Shown here: positions 1-8,662 of the stretch, piece by piece
Layout of the letters: each line of letters begins with the position of its first letter
Numbering within the stretch: the first letter of the stretch is position 1
DNA from: Bryobacter aggregatus MPL3
GTDB taxonomy: Bacteria > Acidobacteriota > Terriglobia > Bryobacterales > Bryobacteraceae
Reading direction: 5' to 3'
DNA: 64,000 nt
Assembly: GCF_000702445.1 (NCBI RefSeq)
Contig: NZ_JNIF01000003.1
Coordinates: forward strand, 620,001 to 684,000
The notes under the pieces: model-generated
Seen by the model: the letters and a program-made list of their open reading frames with translations, nothing else
Databases searched by the model: none
What the model was told of the DNA's origin: nothing
Position numbers and translations under genes: made by a program

Positions 1-1
1 A

Positions 2-682
2 AAAGCAATTGACATCAACGGCCTCCGCTTTGCCTATGGCAAGGACCGTCCCAATGTGCTCGACATCCCCCGTTTTGAGCTGAACAACGGCGAATCCTGT
101 TTCCTGCACGGCCCGAGCGGCTGTGGCAAAACCACCCTGCTCGGCATCATCGCCGGAGTACTCAAAGGCACAGGTGACGTTCAGGTGCTCGGCAACACCC
201 TCAGCCAGTGCAGCGGCGCCCAGCGCGATGCCTGGCGTGGCGCAAACATTGGCTACATCTTCCAGATGTTCAACCTGATTCCCTATCTCAGCGTGCGCGA
301 CAACATCCTGCTGCCCTGTCGCCTGCACAAGGCCCGGCGCGACAAAGAGGCTCCCGAGGCCGCCTGCCGCCGTCTCGCAGCCGCGCTCGACATCGAAGGC
401 CTCCTCGACCGCGGCGTCCTCGAACTCTCCGTCGGCCAGCAACAACGCGTTGCCGCCGCCCGCGCCCTCATCGGCACCCCCGCCCTCGTCATTGCCGACG
501 AACCCACCTCCGCCCTCGACACCGCGCACCGCGAAAGCTTCCTCCAACTGCTCCGCTCGCAATGCAGCCTCGCCGGCTCGGCGCTGCTCTTCGTCAGCCA
601 CGACCAATCAATCGCCAACCTCTTTGACCGCCGCCAGAGTCTCCCCGAGCTGAACCTCGCCGCCCAACGGAGAGGCGCCTGA
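2..682 (+). CDS. ABC transporter ATP-binding protein (LolD/MacB type), 5' end cut by window edge
   Basis: ATPase that drives an FtsX-type membrane partner; this class usually moves lipoproteins, peptides or drugs, or works as a mechanotransmitter. The reading frame is open from base 2, so the true start lies outside the window; the GTG at 56 would drop the first ATP-binding strand. Visible motifs are Walker A (GPSGCGKTT, near 109-136), Q-loop (IFQMFN), a signature degenerate to LSVGQQQR instead of LSGGQ, Walker B with the catalytic Glu (LVIADEPTSALD) and the H-loop (FVSHDQ). The stop overlaps the permease start by one base (TGATG), so the two are translationally coupled. The substrate cannot be told from sequence. 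Confidence 0.93.
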   Translation, partial: KAIDINGLRFAYGKDRPNVLDIPRFELNNGESCFLHGPSGCGKTTLLGIIAGVLKGTGDVQVLGNTLSQCSGAQRDAWRGANIGYIFQMFNLIPYLSVRDNILLPCRLHKARRDKEAPEAACRRLAAALDIEGLLDRGVLELSVGQQQRVAAARALIGTPALVIADEPTSALDTAHRESFLQLLRSQCSLAGSALLFVSHDQSIANLFDRRQSLPELNLAAQRRGA

Positions 683-1881
683 TGCTGCTGCTCTCCCTCG
701 CCTGGCAATCCCTGCGCAACCGCCGGGTCACCACCCTGCTCACCGTCTTCTCCATCGCGCTCAGCGTCGCCCTACTGCTCGGCGTGGAGGCGCTGCGCAC
801 CAGCGCCCGCGAAAGCTTCTCCTCCACCATCTCCGGCACCGATCTGATCGTCGGCGCCCGTGGCGGCTCGCTGCAACTGCTCCTCTCGACCGTCTTCCGC
901 ATCGGCTCGGTCAGCAACGGCATCAGCCAGAAGACCTATGAGGAATGGGCCCACCACCCGGGCGTCCTCTGGACCATCCCCTACTCGCTCGGCGACAGCC
1001 ACAAGAGCTTCCGCGTCGTTGGCACCGATCAGAACTTCTACACCCACTACCGCTTCCGCCGCACAGGCCAAGTCGTCATGGCCGAAGGCCACCCCGCCAC
1101 CGGCGAACACGAAGCCGCGCTCGGCAGCGACGTCGCCGCGCAGTTGCACTACGCCCTCGGCACCCGCATCACGCTCACCCACGGGCTCGGTGCCTCAGGC
1201 ATCATGGACCACGAAGAGCAGCCCTTCACCGTCGTCGGCATTCTCGCCCGCACTGCCACGCCAATCGATCGCGCCATCTACGTCTCGCTCGGCGGCATCG
1301 AACACATCCACGAAGACACGCCGGAGTCCACTGCCCTTACCTCCTTCTTGGTGGCCGCCAAAAGCCGCCGCGACACCCTCTTCCTCCAGCGCGAGATCAA
1401 CACCTACAAGCCCGAACCGCTCACCGCCATCATCCCTGGCGTCACGCTGAACGAACTCTGGTCCACCGTCCGCTTCGCCGAAATCGCGCTTGAAATTGTC
1501 GGAGGCTTCGTCGTGCTGGTTGGCCTGATGGGCATGCTCGTCGCCATCTACACAACGCTCAACGAGCGCCGCCGCGAAATGGCGATCCTCCGCGCCCTCG
1601 GCGCAGGCCCAATCAAAATCCTCAGCCTCTTTTTGCTCGAAAGCCTCCTCCTCGCCGGAGCCGGTTGCGCGCTCGGCGTCGGCATGATGATCGGGAGCAT
1701 CGCCCTGCTGCAAGGCATCGTCGAGAACCGCTTCGGCCTCTACCTCCGCTGGCAGGGCTTCGAGATGCAGCACGCGATCTACCTCGCCATCGTGCTCGGC
1801 GCAGCTCTCATCGCCGGACTCATCCCCGCCTGGCGTGCTTATCGCAATACTCTGGCCGACGGGCTCTCCGTCCGCATATAG
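682..1881 (+). CDS. ABC transporter permease, FtsX/MacB-like
   Basis: 399-residue membrane partner of the preceding ATPase. One transmembrane helix near residues 16-36 is followed by a roughly 220-residue periplasmic domain of MacB_PCD type. Three C-terminal helices follow (about 268-292, 312-345, 365-385), which is the normal four-helix FtsX layout. The cytoplasmic stretch NERRREMAILRALGA is the hallmark of the FtsX family and contacts the ATPase. Start chosen at the ATG that overlaps the upstream stop. No accessory membrane-fusion protein lies downstream, so the pair may act alone or with a partner encoded left of the window. Confidence 0.9.
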   Translation: MLLLSLAWQSLRNRRVTTLLTVFSIALSVALLLGVEALRTSARESFSSTISGTDLIVGARGGSLQLLLSTVFRIGSVSNGISQKTYEEWAHHPGVLWTIPYSLGDSHKSFRVVGTDQNFYTHYRFRRTGQVVMAEGHPATGEHEAALGSDVAAQLHYALGTRITLTHGLGASGIMDHEEQPFTVVGILARTATPIDRAIYVSLGGIEHIHEDTPESTALTSFLVAAKSRRDTLFLQREINTYKPEPLTAIIPGVTLNELWSTVRFAEIALEIVGGFVVLVGLMGMLVAIYTTLNERRREMAILRALGAGPIKILSLFLLESLLLAGAGCALGVGMMIGSIALLQGIVENRFGLYLRWQGFEMQHAIYLAIVLGAALIAGLIPAWRAYRNTLADGLSVRI

Positions 1882-1915
1882 CCAGTGATACCCTGAATCT
1901 GCACGGTGCAAATGC

Positions 1916-3274
1916 GTGTATAGCCGACATCATCGAAAAAGCCGTGTTCTGTTTGCGCTCTCGGATGTCCTTCTTACCGCCTTGGCGTTCGAAGCGGCCT
2001 ATCTCCTCCGAAGCCTCCTCCCACTCACGCGCGACTTCTATCTCAATACGCCGCTGAAGATGCTGCTCTTCGGCATCGCCGCCCTGTCGAGCGTAATTTT
2101 CTGCCTTTGGGTGCAGGTTTACGACCGTCTCGACGGCGCCAATCCCTATGTCATCTTCCGCGAAACGCTGAAGCAGGCCGCCTTCAATGCGATCACGCTC
2201 ATTCTCTTTGAATACACGCTGCGCCTCGACCTCAGCCGCGGCTTCCTGCTGCTCTTCATCGCCACGCAGTTCCTCTTCCTGCTCCTGTTCCGCTGGAACG
2301 CCGGCTCTCTCGTCGGCCTCATCCGGCGTGAATTTGGCGGGCAACACTATGTGCTGGTTTTTGGAGAAGGGCCTGCCGCCGAAGAACTCGCCCGCCAACT
2401 TCGCACCAACGCCTCCAGCGGCACCAACCTGCTGGGTATCGTCAATCATCCCGACGAGGTGCGCGGCAAAATCCGCGACCACATCGTCGACGAAGTTCTC
2501 TTTGCCGTCCCCCCGGAGCGCCTGAGTGGACTCGAAGAGCTCTTTCTCGAGTGCGACGAAGAAGGCGTCCGCACCCGCCTCAGCGTCGACTTTTTCCCCC
2601 ACGTCAATTCCGACGTCTTCCTCGACCGCCTGGGCCCCACCCATCTACTCACTTTCAGCGCCACCCCGCACGACGAAATCAAGCTTTTCGCCAAGCGCAT
2701 CGTCGACTTCCTCGTCGCCGCCCTAGCGCTGCTGGCCGTCTCTCCCATCCTCGTCCTCTCGGCGATTGCGATTCGCCTCAGTTCCAAGGGCCCCATTCTC
2801 TTCCGGCAAACCCGCTGTGGCCTCAATGGCCGCCGTTTCCGTCTCTATAAGTTCCGCTCGATGGTCGTCAATGCCGAAGCGCTGAAGGAACAGTACGCCC
2901 ACCTGAACGTCAAAAAGCTGAACTTCAAAATCCCCAACGATCCGCGCCTCACCGGTGTCGGACGCTGGCTGCGTAAGTTCTCGATCGACGAGTTGCCCCA
3001 GCTCTGGAACGTGCTCAAGGGCGACATGTCCCTCGTCGGCCCCCGCCCCGCCACGCCCGATGAGGTGGAAAACTATGAGCGCTGGCAACGGCGGCGTCTC
3101 CGCATGCGTCCTGGACTCACCTGCATCTGGGCCGTCGAAGGGCGCGACCATCTCGACGTCGACACCGTCATGCGCCTGGACATGCAATATATCGATAACT
3201 GGTCGCTGTCCCTGGACAGCCGTATCTTGATCCGAACCATCCCCCTGGTTCTACTCGGCCGAGGAGCCAATTAG
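1916..3274 (+). CDS. undecaprenyl-phosphate sugar phosphotransferase (WcaJ/exopolysaccharide initiating type)
   Basis: 452-residue polyprenyl glycosylphosphotransferase that would transfer a sugar-1-phosphate to undecaprenyl phosphate, the first step of an exopolysaccharide or O-unit. The N-terminal half has several membrane helices (about 12-34, 42-64, 78-130), followed by a CoA-binding-like cytoplasmic region (HYVLVFGEG). The C-terminal third is a full bacterial sugar transferase domain with KRIVDFLVA, GPILFRQTR, LYKFRSM, FSIDELPQLWNVLKGDMSLVGPRP (two adjoining motifs) and the closing RPGLTCIWA. GTG start at 1916 is the first start after an in-frame stop. No other polysaccharide genes adjoin it, except the decayed glycosyltransferase at 19.7 kb. 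Confidence 0.9.
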   Translation: MYSRHHRKSRVLFALSDVLLTALAFEAAYLLRSLLPLTRDFYLNTPLKMLLFGIAALSSVIFCLWVQVYDRLDGANPYVIFRETLKQAAFNAITLILFEYTLRLDLSRGFLLLFIATQFLFLLLFRWNAGSLVGLIRREFGGQHYVLVFGEGPAAEELARQLRTNASSGTNLLGIVNHPDEVRGKIRDHIVDEVLFAVPPERLSGLEELFLECDEEGVRTRLSVDFFPHVNSDVFLDRLGPTHLLTFSATPHDEIKLFAKRIVDFLVAALALLAVSPILVLSAIAIRLSSKGPILFRQTRCGLNGRRFRLYKFRSMVVNAEALKEQYAHLNVKKLNFKIPNDPRLTGVGRWLRKFSIDELPQLWNVLKGDMSLVGPRPATPDEVENYERWQRRRLRMRPGLTCIWAVEGRDHLDVDTVMRLDMQYIDNWSLSLDSRILIRTIPLVLLGRGAN

Positions 3275-3277
3275 AAG

Positions 3278-3889
3278 ATGCAACTGCTACCCACTCAAGA
3301 AGAAGTCGTTGACCTGCTGCGCAAGACAGGAGCCCTGCGCCAGGGGCATTTCGTCTACCCCGACGGGAGCTACACCAACGAATACCTGCAGGTTGCGCTG
3401 GCGATGATGGACTATCACCACGCAAAAGTCCTCAGCGTGGCGCTCAGCCGCAAGATCCGGTCGAACACGGAGCTGCGGGCCATGATTCCCAACCTCTCGA
3501 TCGTCGCCCCCGCCACCGGCGGCTTGCCCGTCGCCTATGGCATTGTCGAAGCGCTCGGGGCGCGCCAGATCTATTGGGCCGAAGAAGACGTCGAACGCCA
3601 ACCCCAGCGCTTCCGTCAATTTGTCGAGCCCAAACCCGGCGACAAGATCCTGCTCGTCGACGACATCTTACGCACCGGCCGCAAGCTGATCGCCCTCAAA
3701 AAGCTGGTCGAAAGCTACGGCGCCGAAGTGGTGGGCCTGGCGGTGATGATCTACCAACCCTGGCCCGACACTCCGGACTTTGCTCCCCTTCCACTCTTCC
3801 ATCTCGCCAAGCTCGACAGCTTCGCGGCCCGTGAGATTCCCTCCGCACTCAAAGACAACGAGACCGCGGTCACCAAGGTCTGGATCTAG
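3278..3889 (+). CDS. orotate phosphoribosyltransferase-like phosphoribosyltransferase
   Basis: 203-residue PRTase. The PRPP-binding loop is clear (ILLVDDILRTGRKL, residues about 126-139), as is a PyrE-like N-terminus (LLRKTGALRQGHF) in which the G-H-F of orotate phosphoribosyltransferases is kept. PyrE makes OMP from orotate and PRPP in pyrimidine synthesis. The fit to PyrE is good, but no other pyr genes are near, so a salvage PRTase is possible. ATG lies 3 bases after the upstream stop. Its TAG stop shares the palindrome CTAG (3886-3889) with the stop of the convergent sulfatase. Confidence 0.8.
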   Translation: MQLLPTQEEVVDLLRKTGALRQGHFVYPDGSYTNEYLQVALAMMDYHHAKVLSVALSRKIRSNTELRAMIPNLSIVAPATGGLPVAYGIVEALGARQIYWAEEDVERQPQRFRQFVEPKPGDKILLVDDILRTGRKLIALKKLVESYGAEVVGLAVMIYQPWPDTPDFAPLPLFHLAKLDSFAAREIPSALKDNETAVTKVWI

Positions 3890-5298
3890 GGCCGGCTCCG
3901 CGTCTTCCACCAATAGCCCTCGCCCTCGCGGGCTGGGTCGTAGTTGGGATTCGGCGTCGGCATTTTCGCTCCCACCGAATCCCGCCACTGGTGCAAGCTT
4001 GCAGTCAATTCGCGCACCGTCTCTGGCTGCGCACGGCTCAGATCCTTCGTCTCGCTCGGGTCCGAACGCAGATCATACAACTCCGCGTGGCTGTCCTCAT
4101 GAAACTCGATCAGCTTCAGATGACCGCGCCGGATGGCCGAAGCAGGCCGCCCCAACTGGTTACTGTAATGCGGATAGTGCCAGAAGTGATCACGAGGCGC
4201 CGGAGAATGCCCTTTGCGTAGAAGCGCCGCAAGGCTAACGCCGTCTGTCTTTCCAGCCGTGCCTCCCGCCAGATCCACCAGCGTCGCCAGATGATCGATG
4301 CTCGACACCGGCGTGTCGATCGTTTTGCCGCGCTGGACACCGGGCCCGCGTACGATCAGCGGCACGCGAATGCCCCCTTCATACAGATGCCCCTTCCCTT
4401 CACGCATCGGAGAGTTAGAGGTCACCGGTTTCAGCTTCCACTCGGGCGCCGACAGGCCGCCGTTGTCCGAAGTGAAGATCAGGTGCGTGTTCTTCGTCAA
4501 ACCCAACCGCTCCAGCGCCGCCGAAATCTGCCCAACGCTCTCATCCATATGCTGGATCATGGCCGCGTAGATCGGATCGTTCTGCAGGGCGCCCGGCTTC
4601 TTCTTCCGATACTTCTCGATCAGTTCTTGCTTGGCCTCAATCGGCACATGGACCGCATAGTGCGGCAGATAGAGGAAGAAGGGATTCTTCTGATTCGCCT
4701 CGATAAAGCGAATCGCCTCCTTGGTCAGACGCTCGGTGAGATACTCGCCCGGCTCGCCCACGATCGGCGGATTCTTGCCCCAGCCCGGATAGAAAAAGCT
4801 GGCCGGCATGCCGCTGTTGGTGCCGCCGATATTCACCGAGAAGCCCTGCTTCTCCGGGAAGAACTCAGGCCCGCCCAGATGCCACTTCCCGACATGGCCA
4901 GACGTGTAGCCAAGCGGCGCCAACGCCTCGGGAATCGTCGTCTCCTCAAGCGCCAGTTGCTGCGTGGTCGGCGCGCCGATCAGCTTGGAGTAAGGCGTCG
5001 GATGCCCGCCCGGCAAATAATTCGTCACCCCCAGGCGAGCCGGATACTTGCCCGCCATGATGCTCGCCCGGGTGGGCGAACAAACCGGCGCCGCCGCATA
5101 GGCATTGGTAAAGCGAACGCCCTCCTTGGCCAGCCGGTCCAGATGTGGCGTCTCATAATAACGGCTGCCATAGCAGCTCAGGTCGGCCCAACCCAGATCG
5201 TCCATCAGGATGAATACGAAATTGGGGCGGGACGGCGTTGCCGCCGCCCCCTGTACTGCCGCCCCGGCCAGTGTCGTGAGAAAGTTACGTCTCTGCAT
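3886..5298 (-). CDS. secreted arylsulfatase-family sulfatase
   Basis: 470-residue formylglycine-dependent sulfatase. A twin-arginine-type leader (MQRRNFLTTLAGAAVQG) points to export. The metal site DDLGW and the maturation motif CSPTR (CxPxR, the Cys that becomes formylglycine) lie at about residues 33 and 73. Further conserved pieces are GKWHLGG and FTSDNGG. Size is normal for the family. It starts 6 bases after the TonB-dependent receptor gene, so the two form a transcription unit; this suggests uptake or removal of a sulfated glycan or ester. The formylglycine-generating enzyme is not in the window. The stop shares bases with the convergent gene. Confidence 0.93.
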   Translation of the reverse strand: MQRRNFLTTLAGAAVQGAAATPSRPNFVFILMDDLGWADLSCYGSRYYETPHLDRLAKEGVRFTNAYAAAPVCSPTRASIMAGKYPARLGVTNYLPGGHPTPYSKLIGAPTTQQLALEETTIPEALAPLGYTSGHVGKWHLGGPEFFPEKQGFSVNIGGTNSGMPASFFYPGWGKNPPIVGEPGEYLTERLTKEAIRFIEANQKNPFFLYLPHYAVHVPIEAKQELIEKYRKKKPGALQNDPIYAAMIQHMDESVGQISAALERLGLTKNTHLIFTSDNGGLSAPEWKLKPVTSNSPMREGKGHLYEGGIRVPLIVRGPGVQRGKTIDTPVSSIDHLATLVDLAGGTAGKTDGVSLAALLRKGHSPAPRDHFWHYPHYSNQLGRPASAIRRGHLKLIEFHEDSHAELYDLRSDPSETKDLSRAQPETVRELTASLHQWRDSVGAKMPTPNPNYDPAREGEGYWWKTRSRP

Positions 5299-5304
5299 GC
5301 TGCC

Positions 5305-8300
5305 CTACCAGAGTAATTTCAACGCCAACTGCCCAATGCGGGCATCGCGCGCGGTGCGAATCTGACCGATCAAGGCGCTGTTCGCATTCAGATCGGGTTG
5401 GCCGAACTGTGCGTGGTTCAGCGCATTGAAGGCCTCGGCACGGAACTGCAAGTTGATCCGCTCAGAGAGCTTCGTATCCTTCAGCAACGAGATGTCGAGG
5501 TTGTTCGTCCCCGGAATCTCGACAATGTTGCGCCCGGAGTTCCCAAAGGTGCCGAGCGGTGTGGTCGAAAAGCAACTCGTGTTGAAGTAGCGATCGATGG
5601 TCCGGCTCGAGCGATCGAGATTGCCCGCGCAGGAAGTATTCGCCCGCTGGAAAGCATAACCACCAACATTCGCGCGGTCCCCGGCCACCGTCACCGAGAA
5701 GTAATTTCCCGTGTTGAAGCTGGCGATCGAAGCCACGGACCAGCCACTGACAACGCGCTCCGTCAAGCCGCTGGCATTGGACAGGAACTGACGTCCCTTG
5801 CCAAAGGGCAAGTTATAGATGCCACTCAGCGCCAGGCGATGGCGCATATCGAAATCGGAGTTGCCACGATCGCCACGCACGTTATAGGCACTCTGGTGCC
5901 ACGATCCGCCAGACCCGCGCGAAGCGGTATCAATCGAGTGTGACCAGGTGTAGGACCCGAGGAAGCTGAAGCCACTGGCAAAGCGGCGTTCGATGCGGCT
6001 CTGCAGTGCGTTGTAGCTCGAGTTCTCCTGGAAATTTGCCGACAGAATGTCGCCAAAGCCGGCATAAGGACGGCGATCGTTGATCGGCGTGATGTTCGCA
6101 GGATCGGCAGGCAGCCGGGCCTGATTGATGTTCACGCGTTCAGCGAGCTTGGTGCCCTTGCTGCCGACATAAGCGGCTTCAAACAGCCAGTCCTTCGCCA
6201 GTTGCTGATTGATGCTGAGATTCCATTGCTGGATGTAAGGCGTGCGATCACTGGGATCGATGGCGAAGGGAGCAAGCGCACCCACCGGGAAATTCGCGGA
6301 CGCAGGATCAGGAAACGCATCGCGATCCCAGCTCAGATTCGGCGTGCCCACATTGCCCGTCATCGCAGCGGCAAAGATCAGCGGCGGCGCATTGATCTTG
6401 AACTGCAGTTCGTTGCCCTGAGTCTTCGAGTAGAAGAAGCCGTAACCGCCGCGAATCGCCGTCCGGTCCGTCAATCGGTAGCCAAAGCCAAGGCGGGGAG
6501 CAAAGTTGTTGCGATCGGGAGTCCAGATGCCCGGACGGAGATTCGGGTTGTAGACCACACCCGGAATATCACGTGCAATCGGCGACTGCGCCTTCGAGAT
6601 CCCCACCACAAACTGGCCCTTCGAGGTATCGAAGTAGCCTTCACGGCCATCTTTTTCGACAAAGGGCTGATCGTATTCGTAGCGCAGGCCCAAGTTCAGC
6701 GTCAGACGCGAAGTGATCTTGTAATCATCGGCGATAAACAGATTGATCGAGTTCGAGCGGAAGCGTCCCACTCCCAGTCCCAACTGCGCATTCATGGCCG
6801 AAGGATTGCCGAGCAAAAAGTCTGAAACCGGATTGCCCGTATAGCGGCCATCAAAGGTGAAGGCGCCGTTGTTACTGAGGCCCAGACGCAAATCAAAGTG
6901 GATCAGGCGCAAGTCGCCGCCAAACTTCAGGTTGTGACGCCCACGGGTGAGGTTCACCGTATCACTGAACTGGAACAGGTTGTCATGGCCACCCTGATTG
7001 ATCGTCGCGCCACCGCCGGCATAGAAGCCGCTGGCGAGCGAAACATTCGGCAAGCCATACTCTTCCGGTACCTGCTTCAGGTTGATGCCGATCTGATTGG
7101 CGATGCTGTTTGAGCTACCCTCCCAACGGTTATAAACGTCCGCCTTGGTATAGCCGAACTTGAACACGTTCAACACGGTCGGCGAAAAGATATGCGTGTG
7201 CTGGACAACGAGATTGCGGCCCGCATAGGGAAACACGCTGCCCGACAGGGCGCCGGTCCCAGGACGGATCAGCGACGAGTCGTAGTCCGTGTAGCGGCCA
7301 AAGATCGTGTCGCGTTCTCCAAGCTGGTAGTCGATGCGGCCCCCGTACTGGTTGTCATCGCGATTCGTACTCTTGGTCGTGACAAAGTTTCGTCCGCCTG
7401 CATTCGCGTTCGCCACCGGCGTGTACTTCGAGAAGGCGCGCGTCACAGCAGAAATGCGGCTCGCCGGAATCTGGTTGTTCGGGAACGGCACTCCGCTCAA
7501 AGGATCGAGGATCGCGCCTTTGGTCGACACCAGACCGCTCAGATCGCCATTCAGTTGGTTCTGCGTCGGCACCAGGGCGGTCAGCGTATTGCTCCGGCGG
7601 CTGCGCAGCCCTTCCCAGCTTCCAAAGAAGAACAACTTGTTCGGCAGGATCGCGCCACCGGCCGTCGCGCCAAACTGATTCTGCCGGAACGGAGCCTTCC
7701 CGTTGCCAAAGTAGTTGTCGAAGTAATTCGCCGCATCGAGCTTATCGTTGCGCAAGAACTCATACGCCGACCCATGCAATTCATTGCCGCCCGAGCGGCT
7801 CACCAGGCTCACCAGACCACTGCCCTGCCCGTATTCCGCCGAGAACAGGTTGCGATCGATCTTGAACTCCTGCACTGCATCGACACTCAACACAACACTC
7901 GGCGAATTGAACCAGGTGCTGCGCGTCTCAACACCATCGATCAGAAAGCTGTTGCTGTCGCCACGGCCACCCGAGACGTGAACCGCCAGATCGGAGCGGC
8001 CCGACTGGTTGGTAATCGTCGCGCTGCGGCTGTTATAGGCAGGGGCGACACCGGGCGACATCGTCGCCAGTTGCAAGAAGTTGCGGCCGTTCAGCGGCAG
8101 GCCGACCACGCTCTTCTGATCCACCACCTGCCCGATCGAAGAGGTTTCGCTCGCCACCAGGCTCGCGCTTCCCGTCACTTCGATCGATTCACTCACTTCG
8201 CCAATCTGAAGGCGAATGTCGAGGCGGGCAGTCTGGTCTACCTGGAGCTGCAGGCCGCTTGAAACAAACTGTTTGAAACCGGCAGCCGAAGCCGTCACGC

Positions 8301-8550
8301 GAAAGCTCCCCGGCGGCAATTGCGGAATGGTGTAAAGACCAGAAGCATCGCTGGTCGTTTGGCGGGCGATTCCAGTACTCTCACTGGTCGCAAGAATTTT
8401 GACGTCGGAAACAGCGGTTCCGGAGGCGTCTACAACGCGTCCGGTCAGGTTGGAAGAAACAATCTGCGCACTGCCCGCAGGCAAAGTAGCAAGGAATAAA
8501 AATAGACCCAGGGACCCGCGAAACCGGGTTCGCGGCGAAAAGTACATCAT
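5305..8550 (-). CDS. TonB-dependent receptor with carboxypeptidase-regulatory-like N-domain (Oar-like)
   Basis: About 1081 residues. A signal peptide ends near PAGSAQ. Next comes a Cna-B/carboxypeptidase regulatory-like beta-sandwich (TGRVVDASGTAVSDVKI ... TIPQLPPGSFRVTASAAGF), then a plug with LPLNGRNFLQLATMSPGV, then a long outer-membrane barrel (GGRGDSNSFLIDGVETR, DNLFQFSDTVNL). This architecture is typical of the large receptor families of Acidobacteriota. A TTG at 8559 is in frame, but the paired ATGs at 8550/8547 are preferred because a TATAAA box sits at 8561-8566 and would put transcription start downstream of the TTG. The sulfatase follows 6 bases later. Ligand unknown; the context suggests a glycan. 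Confidence 0.92.
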   Translation of the reverse strand: MMYFSPRTRFRGSLGLFLFLATLPAGSAQIVSSNLTGRVVDASGTAVSDVKILATSESTGIARQTTSDASGLYTIPQLPPGSFRVTASAAGFKQFVSSGLQLQVDQTARLDIRLQIGEVSESIEVTGSASLVASETSSIGQVVDQKSVVGLPLNGRNFLQLATMSPGVAPAYNSRSATITNQSGRSDLAVHVSGGRGDSNSFLIDGVETRSTWFNSPSVVLSVDAVQEFKIDRNLFSAEYGQGSGLVSLVSRSGGNELHGSAYEFLRNDKLDAANYFDNYFGNGKAPFRQNQFGATAGGAILPNKLFFFGSWEGLRSRRSNTLTALVPTQNQLNGDLSGLVSTKGAILDPLSGVPFPNNQIPASRISAVTRAFSKYTPVANANAGGRNFVTTKSTNRDDNQYGGRIDYQLGERDTIFGRYTDYDSSLIRPGTGALSGSVFPYAGRNLVVQHTHIFSPTVLNVFKFGYTKADVYNRWEGSSNSIANQIGINLKQVPEEYGLPNVSLASGFYAGGGATINQGGHDNLFQFSDTVNLTRGRHNLKFGGDLRLIHFDLRLGLSNNGAFTFDGRYTGNPVSDFLLGNPSAMNAQLGLGVGRFRSNSINLFIADDYKITSRLTLNLGLRYEYDQPFVEKDGREGYFDTSKGQFVVGISKAQSPIARDIPGVVYNPNLRPGIWTPDRNNFAPRLGFGYRLTDRTAIRGGYGFFYSKTQGNELQFKINAPPLIFAAAMTGNVGTPNLSWDRDAFPDPASANFPVGALAPFAIDPSDRTPYIQQWNLSINQQLAKDWLFEAAYVGSKGTKLAERVNINQARLPADPANITPINDRRPYAGFGDILSANFQENSSYNALQSRIERRFASGFSFLGSYTWSHSIDTASRGSGGSWHQSAYNVRGDRGNSDFDMRHRLALSGIYNLPFGKGRQFLSNASGLTERVVSGWSVASIASFNTGNYFSVTVAGDRANVGGYAFQRANTSCAGNLDRSSRTIDRYFNTSCFSTTPLGTFGNSGRNIVEIPGTNNLDISLLKDTKLSERINLQFRAEAFNALNHAQFGQPDLNANSALIGQIRTARDARIGQLALKLLW

Positions 8551-8560
8551 GTCGATCAAT

Positions 8561-8566
8561 TTTATA
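8561..8566 (-). promoter_or_regulatory. candidate -10 box for the TonB-dependent receptor gene
   Basis: TATAAA on the minus strand, 10 bases before the ATG at 8550. A start point about 7 bases downstream would leave almost no leader. No convincing -35 (the nearest are TTGCCT with a 15-base spacer and TTCTTG with 18) and no Shine-Dalgarno are seen. The 112-base gap it lies in (8551-8662) is unusually A/T-rich for this window. Confidence 0.3.
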
Positions 8567-8662
8567 GGGATTGATTCGACAAGGCAAGAAAGTGTTGCAA
8601 AATCTTCACAACTTGTTTCTGCGAAGCGACGATTTTTATTTTGAATAAATAACTTAGAACGT

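Noticed and set aside
4291-5316. 341-codon plus-strand frame opposite the sulfatase
   Set aside because: Arg-rich shadow of a gene with CSPTR and metal motifs on the other strand.
8551-8559. TTG start for the TonB-dependent receptor
   Set aside because: The TATAAA at 8561-8566 would put the transcript start downstream of it; two ATGs follow at once and give a normal signal peptide.
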